A DNA stretch of 64,000 nucleotides from contig NZ_JAGEVG010000008.1 of assembly GCF_017581925.1 (NCBI RefSeq), forward strand, positions 118,884 to 182,883. The letters are read 5' to 3'. Below, in pieces: positions 25,246 to 33,900 of this stretch. Numbering within the stretch: position 1 is the first letter of the stretch; every line of letters begins with the position of its first letter. The position numbers and the translations under genes were made by a program. The notes under the pieces are model-generated. The model worked only from the letters and a program-made list of their open reading frames with translations, did not search any database and was not told the DNA's origin. The stretch is from Gelidibacter pelagius. GTDB lineage: Bacteria > Bacteroidota > Bacteroidia > Flavobacteriales > Flavobacteriaceae.

Positions 25246-26442
25246 ATGAGAATGAAAAGTTACCTATTGGGAAGTCTGTTGCTACTTCCATTATTTTTTT
25301 CTTGTGAGGTTCTGGCGCCACAAGAACCTGAAGAATATGAATTGCTCGATGGCCCAGTAGAAGATCTGACCATGGCAGAGGCCAAGCGTTTTATCAAGGG
25401 CGATGTCGCCTTTAACGATCAGATTTTTACCGTAGAAACAGGATTGGGTCCTATTTTTACAGGAACGAGCTGTGTGAGCTGTCATGCTGGGGACGGAAAA
25501 GGACATCCTTTTGTAAAATTCACACGGTTTGGACAATCATTTCCTGGCGTTAATGAGTATTTGAAACAAGGTGGTCCCCAATTGCAAAACCGAGCCATTC
25601 CAGGCTATGAACCAGAAACTCTGCCACCAGGTGCAGCGCATACCGACTTGATTGCGCCAATTGTTACGGGCTTGGGGTTCTTGGACGCTGTGAGGGACCA
25701 GGATCTTATCGATATGTCAGATCCTGATGATTTGGACGGTGATGGCATTAGCGGACGGGTGCATTGGAACACCAGACCGGATTATGTGAGTGACCGCCCG
25801 GAAACTATTAGTAAGGACGGAAAATATATCACCCGTTTTGGGAAAAAAGGCAAAATGTATGATCTTCTGCATCAAACTGCCGACGCATATAATCAGGACA
25901 TTGGCATTACCTCCTACTTCGAACCTTACGACACCTATAGTGGCGACAAAATGCCTTCGGAAATAGACCGGCAGACGATCAGCGACGTGGTGTTCTACCT
26001 AAAAACCTTAAAAGCACCTATCCCAAGAGACCAAGATGACCCCGATGTCATGGCTGGGAAAGCTTTGTTCGGTGATATCCAATGTGCCGCTTGTCACAAG
26101 CCGACCTTAAGCACCGGATATTCACCAATTGAGGCTATTTCCTATAAAGAATTTCATCCCTACACCGATTTGTTGTTACATGATATGGGACCAGAACTCG
26201 ATGATGGCTATACCGAAGGTTACGCGCATTCCTATGAATGGAAAACACCACCACTATGGGGCATCGGCTTGGCTAAAGATTCGCAAGGAGGTCAGTATTT
26301 CTTACTTCACGACGGAAGGGCCAATAGCATTGAAGAGGCCATTTTATATCACGGCGGCGAAGCTGAAAACTCTAAGAACTTGTATCGCGGCCTGAGCCAA
26401 ATTGAAAAAGATCAAGTCTTAAAATTTATTGAATCCTTATAA
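25246..26442 (+). CDS. Di-haem oxidoreductase lipoprotein (DUF1111, thiol oxidoreductase-like)
   Basis: A 398-residue c-type cytochrome. The signal peptide ends at PLFFSC (lipobox Cys near residue 20; an alternative Met is two codons downstream). Two CxxCH haem sites are visible: CVSCHAGDGKGH near residue 76 and CAACHKPTLSTG near 279. The overall layout, including FVKFTRFGQSFPG, GLGFLDAVRDQDL and LLLHDMGPELDDGY, matches the DUF1111 family related to bacterial cytochrome c peroxidases. It should sit in the outer membrane or periplasm. The next gene begins 10 bp downstream. In other Bacteroidota such proteins occur in iron-uptake clusters with imelysin-like proteins; that link is not shown here. 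Confidence 0.88.
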   Translation: MRMKSYLLGSLLLLPLFFSCEVLAPQEPEEYELLDGPVEDLTMAEAKRFIKGDVAFNDQIFTVETGLGPIFTGTSCVSCHAGDGKGHPFVKFTRFGQSFPGVNEYLKQGGPQLQNRAIPGYEPETLPPGAAHTDLIAPIVTGLGFLDAVRDQDLIDMSDPDDLDGDGISGRVHWNTRPDYVSDRPETISKDGKYITRFGKKGKMYDLLHQTADAYNQDIGITSYFEPYDTYSGDKMPSEIDRQTISDVVFYLKTLKAPIPRDQDDPDVMAGKALFGDIQCAACHKPTLSTGYSPIEAISYKEFHPYTDLLLHDMGPELDDGYTEGYAHSYEWKTPPLWGIGLAKDSQGGQYFLLHDGRANSIEEAILYHGGEAENSKNLYRGLSQIEKDQVLKFIESL

Positions 26443-26452
26443 AACCACACTT

Positions 26453-26893
26453 ATGGATCGGAAAAAATTCTTAAAAACCTGCGGGATGGGCTTGATAGGT
26501 CTTCCCTTTGCCTCCGCCCTCTTAACTTCTTGTGAAAGTATCTATTATGCCACCAGCAGCATTAAAAACAATAGTCTTATTGTGCCGCTTTCGGAGTTTG
26601 AGATCGTCAAAAAAAATACGACGACCTATAGGACTTTTGTTTTGGTCAAGACTTCCCGAGAGGACTTTCCCATTTGTCTTTATAAAACTGGAGACCATGA
26701 ATATACAGCGTCACTGATGAAATGTACCCATCGCGGGTGTGAGCTCAATGTGGGCGGCGGCATCTACAGTTGCCCGTGCCATGGCAGCGAATTTGATACC
26801 AAAGGTGGAGTTTTGGAAGGACCAGCCGATCAAGATTTAAAAACATTCAAAACAAGCATTCAAAATGAAAATATCTACATTGAACTTTCTTAA
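26453..26893 (+). CDS. Rieske [2Fe-2S] lipoprotein
   Basis: A 146-residue protein when started at MDRKKFLKTCGMGLIG (26453). An upstream ATG at 26429 would overlap the previous gene and add eight residues before the signal sequence. The N-terminus has a hydrophobic stretch and a lipobox-like ALLTSC. The Rieske cluster-binding motifs are complete: CTHRGC and CPCHG, with the usual spacing and a Gly-rich turn (NVGGGIYS). It should carry electrons in the periplasm. It is co-transcribed with the di-haem protein before it and the outer-membrane protein after it (29-bp overlap), so the three probably form one electron-transfer or uptake unit. Confidence 0.9.
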   Translation: MDRKKFLKTCGMGLIGLPFASALLTSCESIYYATSSIKNNSLIVPLSEFEIVKKNTTTYRTFVLVKTSREDFPICLYKTGDHEYTASLMKCTHRGCELNVGGGIYSCPCHGSEFDTKGGVLEGPADQDLKTFKTSIQNENIYIELS

Positions 26894-28103
26894 GACCAAT
26901 CTAATAATCATCGCATTGTTCTGCTTTGGTTTGGTAAATGCCCAGGAAGAAGACCCCGAAAAGAGTAAAGAAAAGAACGAACAAGAATTAAATATGGACG
27001 CGGTTTTTAGCAGACCCACATTGAGCTTTGATAAAGTTCCCGTAACCGTTGGCGGGTATTTGGAAGCCAATACCATGCACAGAACCGAGGAAGGCATTAC
27101 CGATGGCCTGTCTTTTCAAGCACGGCGATTGACCATATTTATGGCCGCTTCCATTTCGGAGCGGATTAAGTTCTTGACCGAAATAGAATTCGAGGATGGT
27201 GGGAAAGAGGTCGCCATTGAGTTTGCAGCGTTGGATGTGGCCTTCCATCCGTTGTTCAACTTTAGAGGGGGGATTGTGATGAATCCCATCGGAGCCTTTA
27301 ATGAAAACCATGACGGCCCTAAATGGGAATTCGTGGAACGCCCTGATGTTGCCGTCAATATGTTGGCCGCTACCCTATCCAACGCTGGATTTGGAATGTA
27401 CGGAAAAACCTATTCGGGCAATTGGATCTTTGGTTATGAGGCCTACTTGACCAATGGCTTTAGCAGCAGGATCATTTCCAATGAAGAGGATAAAACCTAT
27501 TTGCCCGCACATAAAGATGGCGATAATCTATTTGAGGATAACTTTAGCGGAAAAGCGATGTTTTCTGGAAAACTCGCTATAAAAAACAGAAAAATCGGCG
27601 AAATTGGTATTTCTTATATGGGAGGCACTTACAATAAGTTTGAAGATGACGGCGAAGAGGTAGAAGATCAGGCAAAAGTGGATGTTTTCGCCATAGACTG
27701 GAACACGACCATCAAGGCTACCGGGACGTATATCGTGGGAGAAGCTGCATGGATCTGGGCGGAGACCCCAGACACCTACACCCAGCAATACGGAAATAAA
27801 CAGCGTGGCGTGTTTATGGATATTGTCCAACCGGTTTACAAGAATAAAATTTTCGAATGGGAAGATGCCACTTTTAACGTTGCCGCTCGATTTGATTATG
27901 TCGACTGGAATGTCGGTCGATTCAAGGAAACGAATACAAAAATTGGCGATCAGATTCTTGCGGTCACCCCAGGCATTAGCTTTAGGCCTACCCCAAAGAC
28001 GGTGTTCCGGATCAACTACCGTTACGAATGGAAAACAGACATCCTTAACAATCCTGCCGAACGAGCGGCTACTTGGTATATGGGGTTTAGTAGTTATTTT
28101 TAG
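26865..28103 (+). CDS. Outer-membrane beta-barrel protein (porin-like)
   Basis: A 412-residue protein with a signal peptide (TNLIIIALFCFGLVNAQEED, cleavage after NAQ), a charged linker, and then alternating strands with aromatic girdles ending in the C-terminal Phe typical of outer-membrane barrels (WYMGFSSYF). GGYLEANTMHRTEEG and ISERIKFLTEIEFEDGG recall the phosphate-selective porin O/P group, but the match is general. It starts inside the end of the Rieske gene (29-bp overlap). Given its partners it may move a substrate whose redox state matters, such as a metal. The substrate is not known. Confidence 0.75.
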   Translation: MKISTLNFLKTNLIIIALFCFGLVNAQEEDPEKSKEKNEQELNMDAVFSRPTLSFDKVPVTVGGYLEANTMHRTEEGITDGLSFQARRLTIFMAASISERIKFLTEIEFEDGGKEVAIEFAALDVAFHPLFNFRGGIVMNPIGAFNENHDGPKWEFVERPDVAVNMLAATLSNAGFGMYGKTYSGNWIFGYEAYLTNGFSSRIISNEEDKTYLPAHKDGDNLFEDNFSGKAMFSGKLAIKNRKIGEIGISYMGGTYNKFEDDGEEVEDQAKVDVFAIDWNTTIKATGTYIVGEAAWIWAETPDTYTQQYGNKQRGVFMDIVQPVYKNKIFEWEDATFNVAARFDYVDWNVGRFKETNTKIGDQILAVTPGISFRPTPKTVFRINYRYEWKTDILNNPAERAATWYMGFSSYF

Positions 28104-28108
28104 AGGGA

Positions 28109-28190
28109 AGTGGGTAGTGGGTAGAGGGTAGATGACGAGAGATTGATGATCGATGACAGGTGACGGATGACGGGGGACGGATGAAGTCTA
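28109..28190 (+). repeat. Heptanucleotide array behind the porin-like gene
   Basis: Starting 6-8 bp after the stop codon, the sequence splits into about eleven consecutive 7-mers: GTGGGTA twice, GAGGGTA, GATGACG, AGAGATT, GATGATC, GATGACA, GGTGACG, GATGACG, GGGGACG, GATGAAG. The period is kept while the unit drifts from G/T-rich to GATGACG. Confidence 0.7.
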
Positions 28191-28320
28191 CCAGATTGAA
28201 GATTGTTGATTTGTGATCGACAGATTTTTGAATAAGGGGCAACAATAATCAGGGAAGTTCAAGTCCAAATGCCCATTTAGACAATTGCTATTTTATTGTA
28301 CATAAATGTTATATGATTAA

Positions 28321-28350
28321 AAAAAATGCTCCTGTTGAGGAGCATTTTTT
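28321..28350. terminator. Bidirectional terminator
   Basis: AAAAAATGCTCCT (28321-28333) and AGGAGCATTTTTT (28338-28350) form a 13-bp stem with a GTTG loop, with T-tracts on both strands. It separates the convergent porin-like gene (plus) and NlpC/P60 gene (minus) and should stop both transcripts. Confidence 0.88.
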
Positions 28351-28419
28351 TTTCGATTATTATTGCAGGTTTTTCGTTACGTATTTCTATTCTGAGGTTA
28401 GAAATGGTCTTACATAGAC

Positions 28420-29646
28420 TCAATTCTTTACCGGTTCCACATCATTTTTAGCCATATAAAGATCGGAATTTGCTAAATATAACAATCCCTCATCTTTCTG
28501 ATTGATAATTCGTTTGGTACGTAAATACCTATCGTAATTGTATTTATCAAAATCATCAGCGCTAGTATCCATATTGCTGATATGGACATCGCCCATGGCG
28601 TGAATGAACTTATTATCGCCAATCCACATACCCACATGAACGACTCTTTCCTTTGAGGTATCAGTCGCTTTCTTTCCAAAGAACAAAAGGTCTCCAGGAA
28701 CTAAGTTTTCAAAGTTTTTGGTAGAGTCCACCAATTCGCCAGTATGGATCTGTTGCGAGGCATCTCTTGGAATGATCAAGCCGTTCAAAAAGAAAACCGT
28801 TTTTGTAAATCCGCTACAATCCATTCCCTTAGGCGAGGTACCACCCCACAAATATGGCGAGCCCATCATCTTTTTGGCAGAAGCCACCAAGTCTTCCTGC
28901 GACTGGTCTACGGACGACACCCACTCTAAATAAGGTTTAGCCTTGTCTTTTTCAATAAAAGCTTTTTTACCATCAGGATAATTAATCTCATAAAATCCAT
29001 TTTGGTCGCCAACCACTTCTATAATATTGCCTGCCACCAAGTCTGAAACCACTTGACTTTTTGTGTCCGGATTGACGTAAGATGCGCCGTATGAGTTGAG
29101 ATATATCAGTTTATCAGCAGCCTTCCAATCAGCGAATTCTTCATCGGTCAAACTCACGATGCCGCCATTATCTACCCAAGAAATATAACCTTCAGGCGTT
29201 TGGATTAAGCTCCAACCCGGCGTGTGCTTAAGAATTGTCAAAGGCGTCCCCAACATGGCTTGGGTTACCAATTCAGCCGAATGACTCCCCTTACCTCTTA
29301 AATTGGCCACAGAAATCTTTACAAGGCCTCGAGACTTTCCACCCTCTTTAACTGGAAGGACCTGAATGCTATCGGTGTATGAAATAGACTCCTCATCCAA
29401 TTTCTGCTTTAGCGCGTCTACCGCATCTGGTAAGTTGGACTCGCCTTTTAATATATAGTCACCCTTTAACTTTTCAACATCAATATCAAATAAGGCCACT
29501 CGTTTATCTGGAGCAAACTCCTGTTTAATATCGGCAATGTAGGTTTCAGCTATATTACCTTCCTTTTTATTGCTATTCTCATTACAGGACGCCAGTATTA
29601 AAATTCCTAATAGGCTAAATAGATGGATTCTTTTTAACAGATTCAT
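28420..29646 (-). CDS. NlpC/P60 peptidase lipoprotein with SH3-like domains
   Basis: A 408-residue lipoprotein (signal ending LILASC). The middle region, about residues 125-260, holds bacterial SH3-like segments (GTPLTILKHTPGWSLIQTPE, IIEVVGDQNGFYEINYPDGK). The C-terminal NlpC/P60 domain (about 270-390) shows the catalytic Cys in MDCSGFTKTVF, His in VVHVGMWIG and a third polar residue in FIHAMGDVH. Family members cut peptide bonds in peptidoglycan stems, often between gamma-D-Glu and the diamino acid. The relation to dipeptidyl-peptidase VI is likely. It follows a 58-residue frame 11 bp upstream and ends at a bidirectional terminator. Confidence 0.92.
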   Translation of the reverse strand: MNLLKRIHLFSLLGILILASCNENSNKKEGNIAETYIADIKQEFAPDKRVALFDIDVEKLKGDYILKGESNLPDAVDALKQKLDEESISYTDSIQVLPVKEGGKSRGLVKISVANLRGKGSHSAELVTQAMLGTPLTILKHTPGWSLIQTPEGYISWVDNGGIVSLTDEEFADWKAADKLIYLNSYGASYVNPDTKSQVVSDLVAGNIIEVVGDQNGFYEINYPDGKKAFIEKDKAKPYLEWVSSVDQSQEDLVASAKKMMGSPYLWGGTSPKGMDCSGFTKTVFFLNGLIIPRDASQQIHTGELVDSTKNFENLVPGDLLFFGKKATDTSKERVVHVGMWIGDNKFIHAMGDVHISNMDTSADDFDKYNYDRYLRTKRIINQKDEGLLYLANSDLYMAKNDVEPVKN

Positions 29647-29657
29647 TCTACGACAAT

Positions 29658-29834
29658 TTAATTTAGTTTGTGTTTATTAATATATTTTTGAGCTCTATTT
29701 TCTGCAACAGAATCTGTTCGGAAATACAGCTCTTTTATCTTTGGGCAATATAAACCTTTTTTGCAAATATACTCAGGAGAATCCCGTAGGTATGCCCCTT
29801 GATGATCGCTAAAGAACAGAATGGGTTCAATCAT
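29658..29834 (-). CDS. Small 58-residue protein upstream of the NlpC/P60 gene
   Basis: A frame from ATG at 29834 to TAA at 29658-29660 encodes MIEPILFFSDHQGAYLRDSP and continues EYICKKGLYCPKIKELYFRT, DSVAENRAQKYINKHKLN. Composition is that of a normal protein, with two Cys (ICKKGLYC) and a basic helix at the end. It ends 11 bp before the start of the NlpC/P60 gene on the same strand, so it may be the first gene of that pair. It is otherwise in a 400-bp gap with nothing else recognised. Function unknown; its existence rests on coding look and position only. Confidence 0.45.
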   Translation of the reverse strand: MIEPILFFSDHQGAYLRDSPEYICKKGLYCPKIKELYFRTDSVAENRAQKYINKHKLN

Positions 29835-30046
29835 TAAAACTTAATGTACTTCGCTTTTAAGCTTGGAGTTTCACTAACTCACAAAGATAATCATTTTTAA
29901 AGCGATAATCGGCCAGTGTAAAAGCGATCATAAATTCGCCTTATTCCCATATATCAGGTATAAATATTGAGTATTGATCCAAGATATTTTAAGTATTAAG
30001 ACTAATTTAAGCGTCACATCGAAAAGGTTGTTATAATTTTGCAGCA

Positions 30047-31435
30047 ATGAGTTCCACAACTAAAAATAAGTTTACAGAAGGGAAAATATTTAGCTCGCTA
30101 TTAAGCTTGGCGCTGCCCATTATTTTTGCCAACATTCTTCAATCTGCCTATCAGCTCATCGATACGTTTTGGTTGGGAAGGTTGGGTGCCGATGCCGTTG
30201 CTGCCGTGAGTCTTAGTTTTCCTTTGCTATTCCTAGTGCTTTCAATTGGCTCAGGCCTTACCTTGGCCGGAACCGTTATGGTGGCACGCTATAAAGGTGC
30301 CAACAACCAAAAGGCGGTCGATTTCAGTTCGTCACAAAGTGTCTTTCTGATTTTATTAACCTCCATCTTTTTGGCCATCATAAGTTATTTTGCCTCTGGC
30401 CCCTTAATGAGAATTATTGGAGCTGGGCCGGACATTATCGAGGATTCGGTCACTTACTTTAAAGTCTCTTCCTTGGGCTTTGTGTTCCTATTCCTCTTTT
30501 TTATTTTCCAATCGCTTATGCGCGGTATCGGAAACGTGATGCTTCCTGTTTATATTGTGTTGTTCACGGTGATCCTCAATGCAGGATTGGATCCGTTGTT
30601 TATCTATGGCTATGGTCCTATCCCGGGCTACGGCGTGGCCGGAGCGGCAGTATCAAGTGTCGTTACCCAAGCTATTGCAGCCACTATCGGATTGATCATT
30701 ATGTTCAGGGGGAAACACGGTATTAAAATTTCTTTAGCCTCCATGTATTTCAATATGGAAAATCTAAGGAGAACCTTCACCATTGGATTTCCGGCAAGCA
30801 TTGAGCAATCCACGAGGGCTTTAGGAATGACGTTCATGATGGTGATCGTGACCAGTTTTGGAAGTGATATTGTAGCTGCTTACGGAATTGGCGCGCGCAT
30901 GCTGAGCTTTATAGTAGTACCCGCATTGGGACTTGGCATTGCGACCACTTCGTTGGTGGGCCAAAACATTGGTGCCCTGAAGATTAAAAGAGCTGAAAAA
31001 GTGGCCAATCTGAGTGCCAAAGTGGCCTTCTTCGGGTTTACAGGCATGGGACTGATCATGTTTTTGGTGGCAGAACCCTTAACAGCATTCTTTATTCCCG
31101 ATGATCCCCAAGTCATCCAAGATGGGGCGCTGTTCATTAAGATCATGTCCATAAGTTTTGGTTTCATGGGGCTACAACAGGTGATGAACGGCACCTTCAA
31201 TGGGGCGGGGTTTACCAAAGCCTCCATGTTTATTTCCATCTTGGGCCTCTGGGTGGTGCGGTTTCCTTTAGCCTATATCCTGTCCTATACTTTAGCGATG
31301 GGCCCGGTGGGAATCTGGTGGGCGTTCCCCATCTCCAACATTATCGCCGGTACTGTGGCCTTTATTTATTTCAAAACTGGGTATTGGAAAAAAAGAGTCA
31401 TTCGCGATCGGAGCTTTTTAACTGCGCATGAATAA
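30047..31435 (+). CDS. MATE-family multidrug efflux protein
   Basis: A 462-residue membrane protein with about twelve hydrophobic helices in two related halves. MATE signatures include LALPIIFANILQSAYQLIDT, FWLGRLGADAVAAVS and, in the second half, GFPASIEQSTRALGMTF. These exporters move cationic drugs or metabolites out of the cell by Na+ or H+ antiport. A TAATTTTG -7 box at 30034-30041 lies only 5 bp before the ATG, so the messenger would be nearly leaderless if that promoter is used; no good -33 box was seen. The gene stands alone and its substrate cannot be predicted. Confidence 0.93.
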   Translation: MSSTTKNKFTEGKIFSSLLSLALPIIFANILQSAYQLIDTFWLGRLGADAVAAVSLSFPLLFLVLSIGSGLTLAGTVMVARYKGANNQKAVDFSSSQSVFLILLTSIFLAIISYFASGPLMRIIGAGPDIIEDSVTYFKVSSLGFVFLFLFFIFQSLMRGIGNVMLPVYIVLFTVILNAGLDPLFIYGYGPIPGYGVAGAAVSSVVTQAIAATIGLIIMFRGKHGIKISLASMYFNMENLRRTFTIGFPASIEQSTRALGMTFMMVIVTSFGSDIVAAYGIGARMLSFIVVPALGLGIATTSLVGQNIGALKIKRAEKVANLSAKVAFFGFTGMGLIMFLVAEPLTAFFIPDDPQVIQDGALFIKIMSISFGFMGLQQVMNGTFNGAGFTKASMFISILGLWVVRFPLAYILSYTLAMGPVGIWWAFPISNIIAGTVAFIYFKTGYWKKRVIRDRSFLTAHE

Positions 31436-31465
31436 AAGTATCATGAATCTTTCATTTGCTACAGC

Positions 31466-31493
31466 ATTGTTGGTGGAAAACACCAACAATGGC
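31466..31493. repeat. Palindromic dispersed repeat (best copy)
   Basis: ATTGTTGGTG (31466-31475) and CACCAACAAT (31481-31490) form a perfect 10-bp stem around a GAAAA loop, followed by GGC. A second copy at 59209-59235 shares 26 of 27 bases and a degenerate one lies at 15634-15660. Lying 30 bp after the MATE gene it could also work as a hairpin terminator, although no T-tract follows directly. Confidence 0.65.
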
Positions 31494-31577
31494 ACATGTT
31501 TTTAATCCTGTAGGCAGAGTAATTCTAGAATGCATCGTGAAAGACATCTCGAAAGCATATTATAAAAATCCTCCAAA

Positions 31578-31901
31578 CTACTCAACACTTTGCAACCAGC
31601 GTTGCACATAGTCGTCATTTCGCGCATACCATTGTGTATTCATGGCATAAAAATATCCGTTGCGATTAAACTCAAAATCCCAGGTCCATCGGATCACACC
31701 TTTTTCATCTTTTAAGGCATTCGCTTTTTCAGTCTCAGTAAAATGCTCTGGTACTTTTAAAAATAGTGGCGTACTGATATCGAAAACCGTTTTTGAATGC
31801 GATTTTTTGCAGAACTTATCTACATCGGCATCGGATAGTTTTTTAATGGCAGCGGCGATTTTTTCTTGAATTTCGGTATTGGAATAGATTCTTTGGCTCA
31901 T
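31578..31901 (-). CDS. Small protein of unknown function
   Basis: A 107-residue protein, not recognised. It begins MSQRIYSNTEIQEKIAAAIK and has a helical N-terminal third, then FDISTPLFLKVPEHFTETEK and an aromatic C-terminus (WTWDFEFNRNGYFYAMNTQW, then YARNDDYVQRWLQSVE). No signal peptide, membrane helix or catalytic motif is visible. It is monocistronic, convergent with the MATE gene. Its normal composition and lack of repeats suggest a real gene. Confidence 0.6.
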   Translation of the reverse strand: MSQRIYSNTEIQEKIAAAIKKLSDADVDKFCKKSHSKTVFDISTPLFLKVPEHFTETEKANALKDEKGVIRWTWDFEFNRNGYFYAMNTQWYARNDDYVQRWLQSVE

Positions 31902-32217
31902 AATGGGGACTGAGATTATATGGGTTTAATTAACATAAATGGACTTCCCAAGTGGATCCCGGATGAGCTCAAATATTTGGCAAAAGTAAGCATATATAAT
32001 TGTTGTTTTCTCTATAACTTATGATTAATTGGTTATTTAAGGCTTTTGATGTGGATAAGGGTAAAAGTGCGCTGGTTTAAAAACATTGAAATGGATAGAA
32101 TTATTGGTGGAAAGAATGTTGGGAAAAAAACCAATAATAGCTGAATGGCAACTTGATCATGTTCCTGATAACCTTAGTTCGATATAAGGATCCTGAAGAG
32201 ATGGAGGACAGCGAAAA
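31902..32217. other. 316-bp gap, nothing recognised
   Basis: No open frame, promoter match or strong hairpin was seen between the small gene at 31578-31901 and the Fic gene. Confidence 0.5.
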
Positions 32218-32814
32218 TTAGGAACGTGCGAAGTCTATTAAAGGTTGATATTCGTTGTTGTCGGCCAGTTTTATGGCTGTTAGATAATGAGCTCTGGCAT
32301 CGCTCTCTTTAGAGAGATTCAAGGCTCCCCAAGAAAAAGGCTCTTCGTAGAAGAGTTTTTCAATAATAATATCTGCCATTAATCTGCTGTGTCTACCATT
32401 ACCGTTAGAAAAACAATGGATGCTCACTAAACGGTGCTTAAAACGAATGGCTATTTCTATTGGTGGATAGGTACTGTTTTCAATCCAAAACAAGACATCG
32501 TCACAAAGCATTTTAAGTTGTGTTGGGATTTGATATTTATCTACTCCAATATTTTTTTCTGTTTTTCTAAACTTCCCTCCCCAAACCCAAATATTACCAT
32601 ACATCCGCTTATGTAGATCACAAATAAATTTTTCAGTAAATACGTGTTTTGCATTGAACTTTTTGCTAAATACCCATTGCATTGCTTCCTCAATATTAAG
32701 CTGTTCAAATTCATCCAGTTCAGATATTGTAGAGATGGTTTCTACCAATAAGCCCTCCTTTTCTTCATCATCAAGGGGAGTTTGGCCGTCTCTGTAATCC
32801 ATGTCTAATCCCAC
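32218..32814 (-). CDS. Fic-domain protein, mobile mystery protein B
   Basis: A 198-residue Fic protein. The Fic motif reads IHCFSNGNGRHSRLMAD near residue 130: the catalytic His, the GNGR anion loop and the second Arg are kept, while the usual Pro after His is Cys. The family normally transfers AMP or another nucleotide group to a target protein. With the HTH gene upstream (10-bp overlap) it forms the pair known in databases as mobile mystery proteins A and B, which moves between genomes and resembles a toxin-antitoxin unit. The N-terminal helix (ETISTISELDEFEQLN) may be self-inhibitory but lacks a clean (S/T)xxxE(G/N) motif. Confidence 0.88.
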   Translation of the reverse strand: MGLDMDYRDGQTPLDDEEKEGLLVETISTISELDEFEQLNIEEAMQWVFSKKFNAKHVFTEKFICDLHKRMYGNIWVWGGKFRKTEKNIGVDKYQIPTQLKMLCDDVLFWIENSTYPPIEIAIRFKHRLVSIHCFSNGNGRHSRLMADIIIEKLFYEEPFSWGALNLSKESDARAHYLTAIKLADNNEYQPLIDFARS

Positions 32815-33263
32815 AGTGTTTTAGGCATTTCGTTCTTGATAATTGCTGTACGTTCCTCTATAGCCATTTTAAGACGCTCTTTGGAGTTTTCTTGATCTTC
32901 CAACTTCATTGTGTTAGAAGTTCTACTGACAATTCTGATAGCTAATTCGCGAGCTTTGCGATCAATTAAGTCGTTTAAAGTTCCATCTTTTGGAACCAAA
33001 CCGTAAACGAGTCGCATATCAAGAGCGTTAGCAGTGTCTTTTAAGGTTTTAAGCGTGACATTCCCTTCCTTTTCTCTTTTCTCAATCTCACGCACGCTTT
33101 GTTTAGTAATAGATAGTTTATCGCCTAATTGTAGCATTGTCATTCCTAAAGAAGTTCTTACCGCTTTAATCCAGCCGGTTGGAGGTGGCGTGATTTTCGC
33201 CGCGGTATTAAAGCCTTTTAACTTTCGGTCAAGTTGCTCTAATTGTAAGTTCTTTGTATTCAT
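32805..33263 (-). CDS. HTH regulator, mobile mystery protein A
   Basis: A 152-residue protein with a Cro/C1-type helix-turn-helix: IKAVRTSLGMTMLQLGDKLS followed by ITKQSVREIEKREKEGNVTL, then LKDTANALDMRLVYGLVPKD. The rest is a helical C-terminus. Its end overlaps the Fic gene by 10 bp. It probably binds the three 17-bp repeats in its own promoter region and represses the pair, and may act as antitoxin. Function of the family is not established. Confidence 0.88.
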   Translation of the reverse strand: MNTKNLQLEQLDRKLKGFNTAAKITPPPTGWIKAVRTSLGMTMLQLGDKLSITKQSVREIEKREKEGNVTLKTLKDTANALDMRLVYGLVPKDGTLNDLIDRKARELAIRIVSRTSNTMKLEDQENSKERLKMAIEERTAIIKNEMPKTLWD

Positions 33264-33294
33264 ATCTTAATGTTTTTTTCTGATATATTTAAAT

Positions 33295-33325
33295 CAAAAG
33301 TAAGCCTATGCATTGACTTATACAA
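33295..33325 (-). promoter_or_regulatory. Promoter of the HTH/Fic pair
   Basis: On the minus strand TTG (33323-33325), 20 nt, then TACTTTTG (33295-33302), a perfect -7 match. Transcription would start near 33290, about 27 nt before the ATG at 33263. One operator-like repeat fills the spacer between the two boxes. Confidence 0.7.
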
Positions 33326-33382
33326 ACAAAAAGTAAACTTATAGACTTACTTAACCGTTAAATAGTAAGTCTGTACATTGAC
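33301..33382. promoter_or_regulatory. Three phased 17-bp operator-like repeats
   Basis: TAAGCCTATGCATTGAC (33301-33317, plus), the inverted copy TAAGTCTATAAGTTTAC (33333-33349, minus) and TAAGTCTGTACATTGAC (33366-33382, plus). Copies 1 and 3 agree at 14 of 17 positions. Starts are spaced 32 and 33 bp, about three helix turns, so all face the same side of the DNA. The first copy lies between the -7 and -33 boxes. Likely autoregulatory sites of the HTH protein. Confidence 0.6.
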
Positions 33383-33597
33383 AATCTGTACTAACTGTAA
33401 AGTTTTAACCTCATAGTAAAAGTATATCAAACCTTAATTATACATTTATTTTTTGTTCAAAAATTGGCCCACAAAATTCTATACAATTAGGCAAGAAAAT
33501 ACCAAAGCAACAGATTACAAGTCTATTTAATGATTTCAGGAATTTAGAATTAGGTGAAGACTCTTAGCTAAAAACGCTAACATTAATATAGTTTTTT

Positions 33598-33635
33598 GTA
33601 GATGTCGCTCCTATGAGGCTCGTTTGTGATAAGTT
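33598..33635 (+). repeat. Dispersed repeat fragment (GATGTCGCTCC type), copy 1
   Basis: TAGATGTCGCTCCTATGAG followed by GCTCGTTTGTGATAA closely matches 41243-41276 (TAGATGTCGCCCCCATGAG then ATTGTTTGTGATAA). Similar short elements are common in intergenic DNA of Bacteroidota. No coding frame is associated. Nothing else was recognised in 33383-33900. Confidence 0.45.
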
Positions 33636-33900
33636 ATGCGCTTCAATTATCAGATTCTTCTTGATGCAGGTATTCAGACGTTTTGTGGTGTTACTCAAGA
33701 AATGATGGAATTCTCTGAATTATAGCATATAATCGGAGTTTTGGCAATATGGGACTTTAAAATTTTAACAAAACATTTTAGATCAGATCGGAAGTTTATA
33801 TCTTCGAAATCTCGCGCGAGTAAATACTTGCTGTGGTGCACAAGCAAAAACCGAGTAAAACAGCGAAAATGACAACAAAATAGAATCTGAACAACCTATA

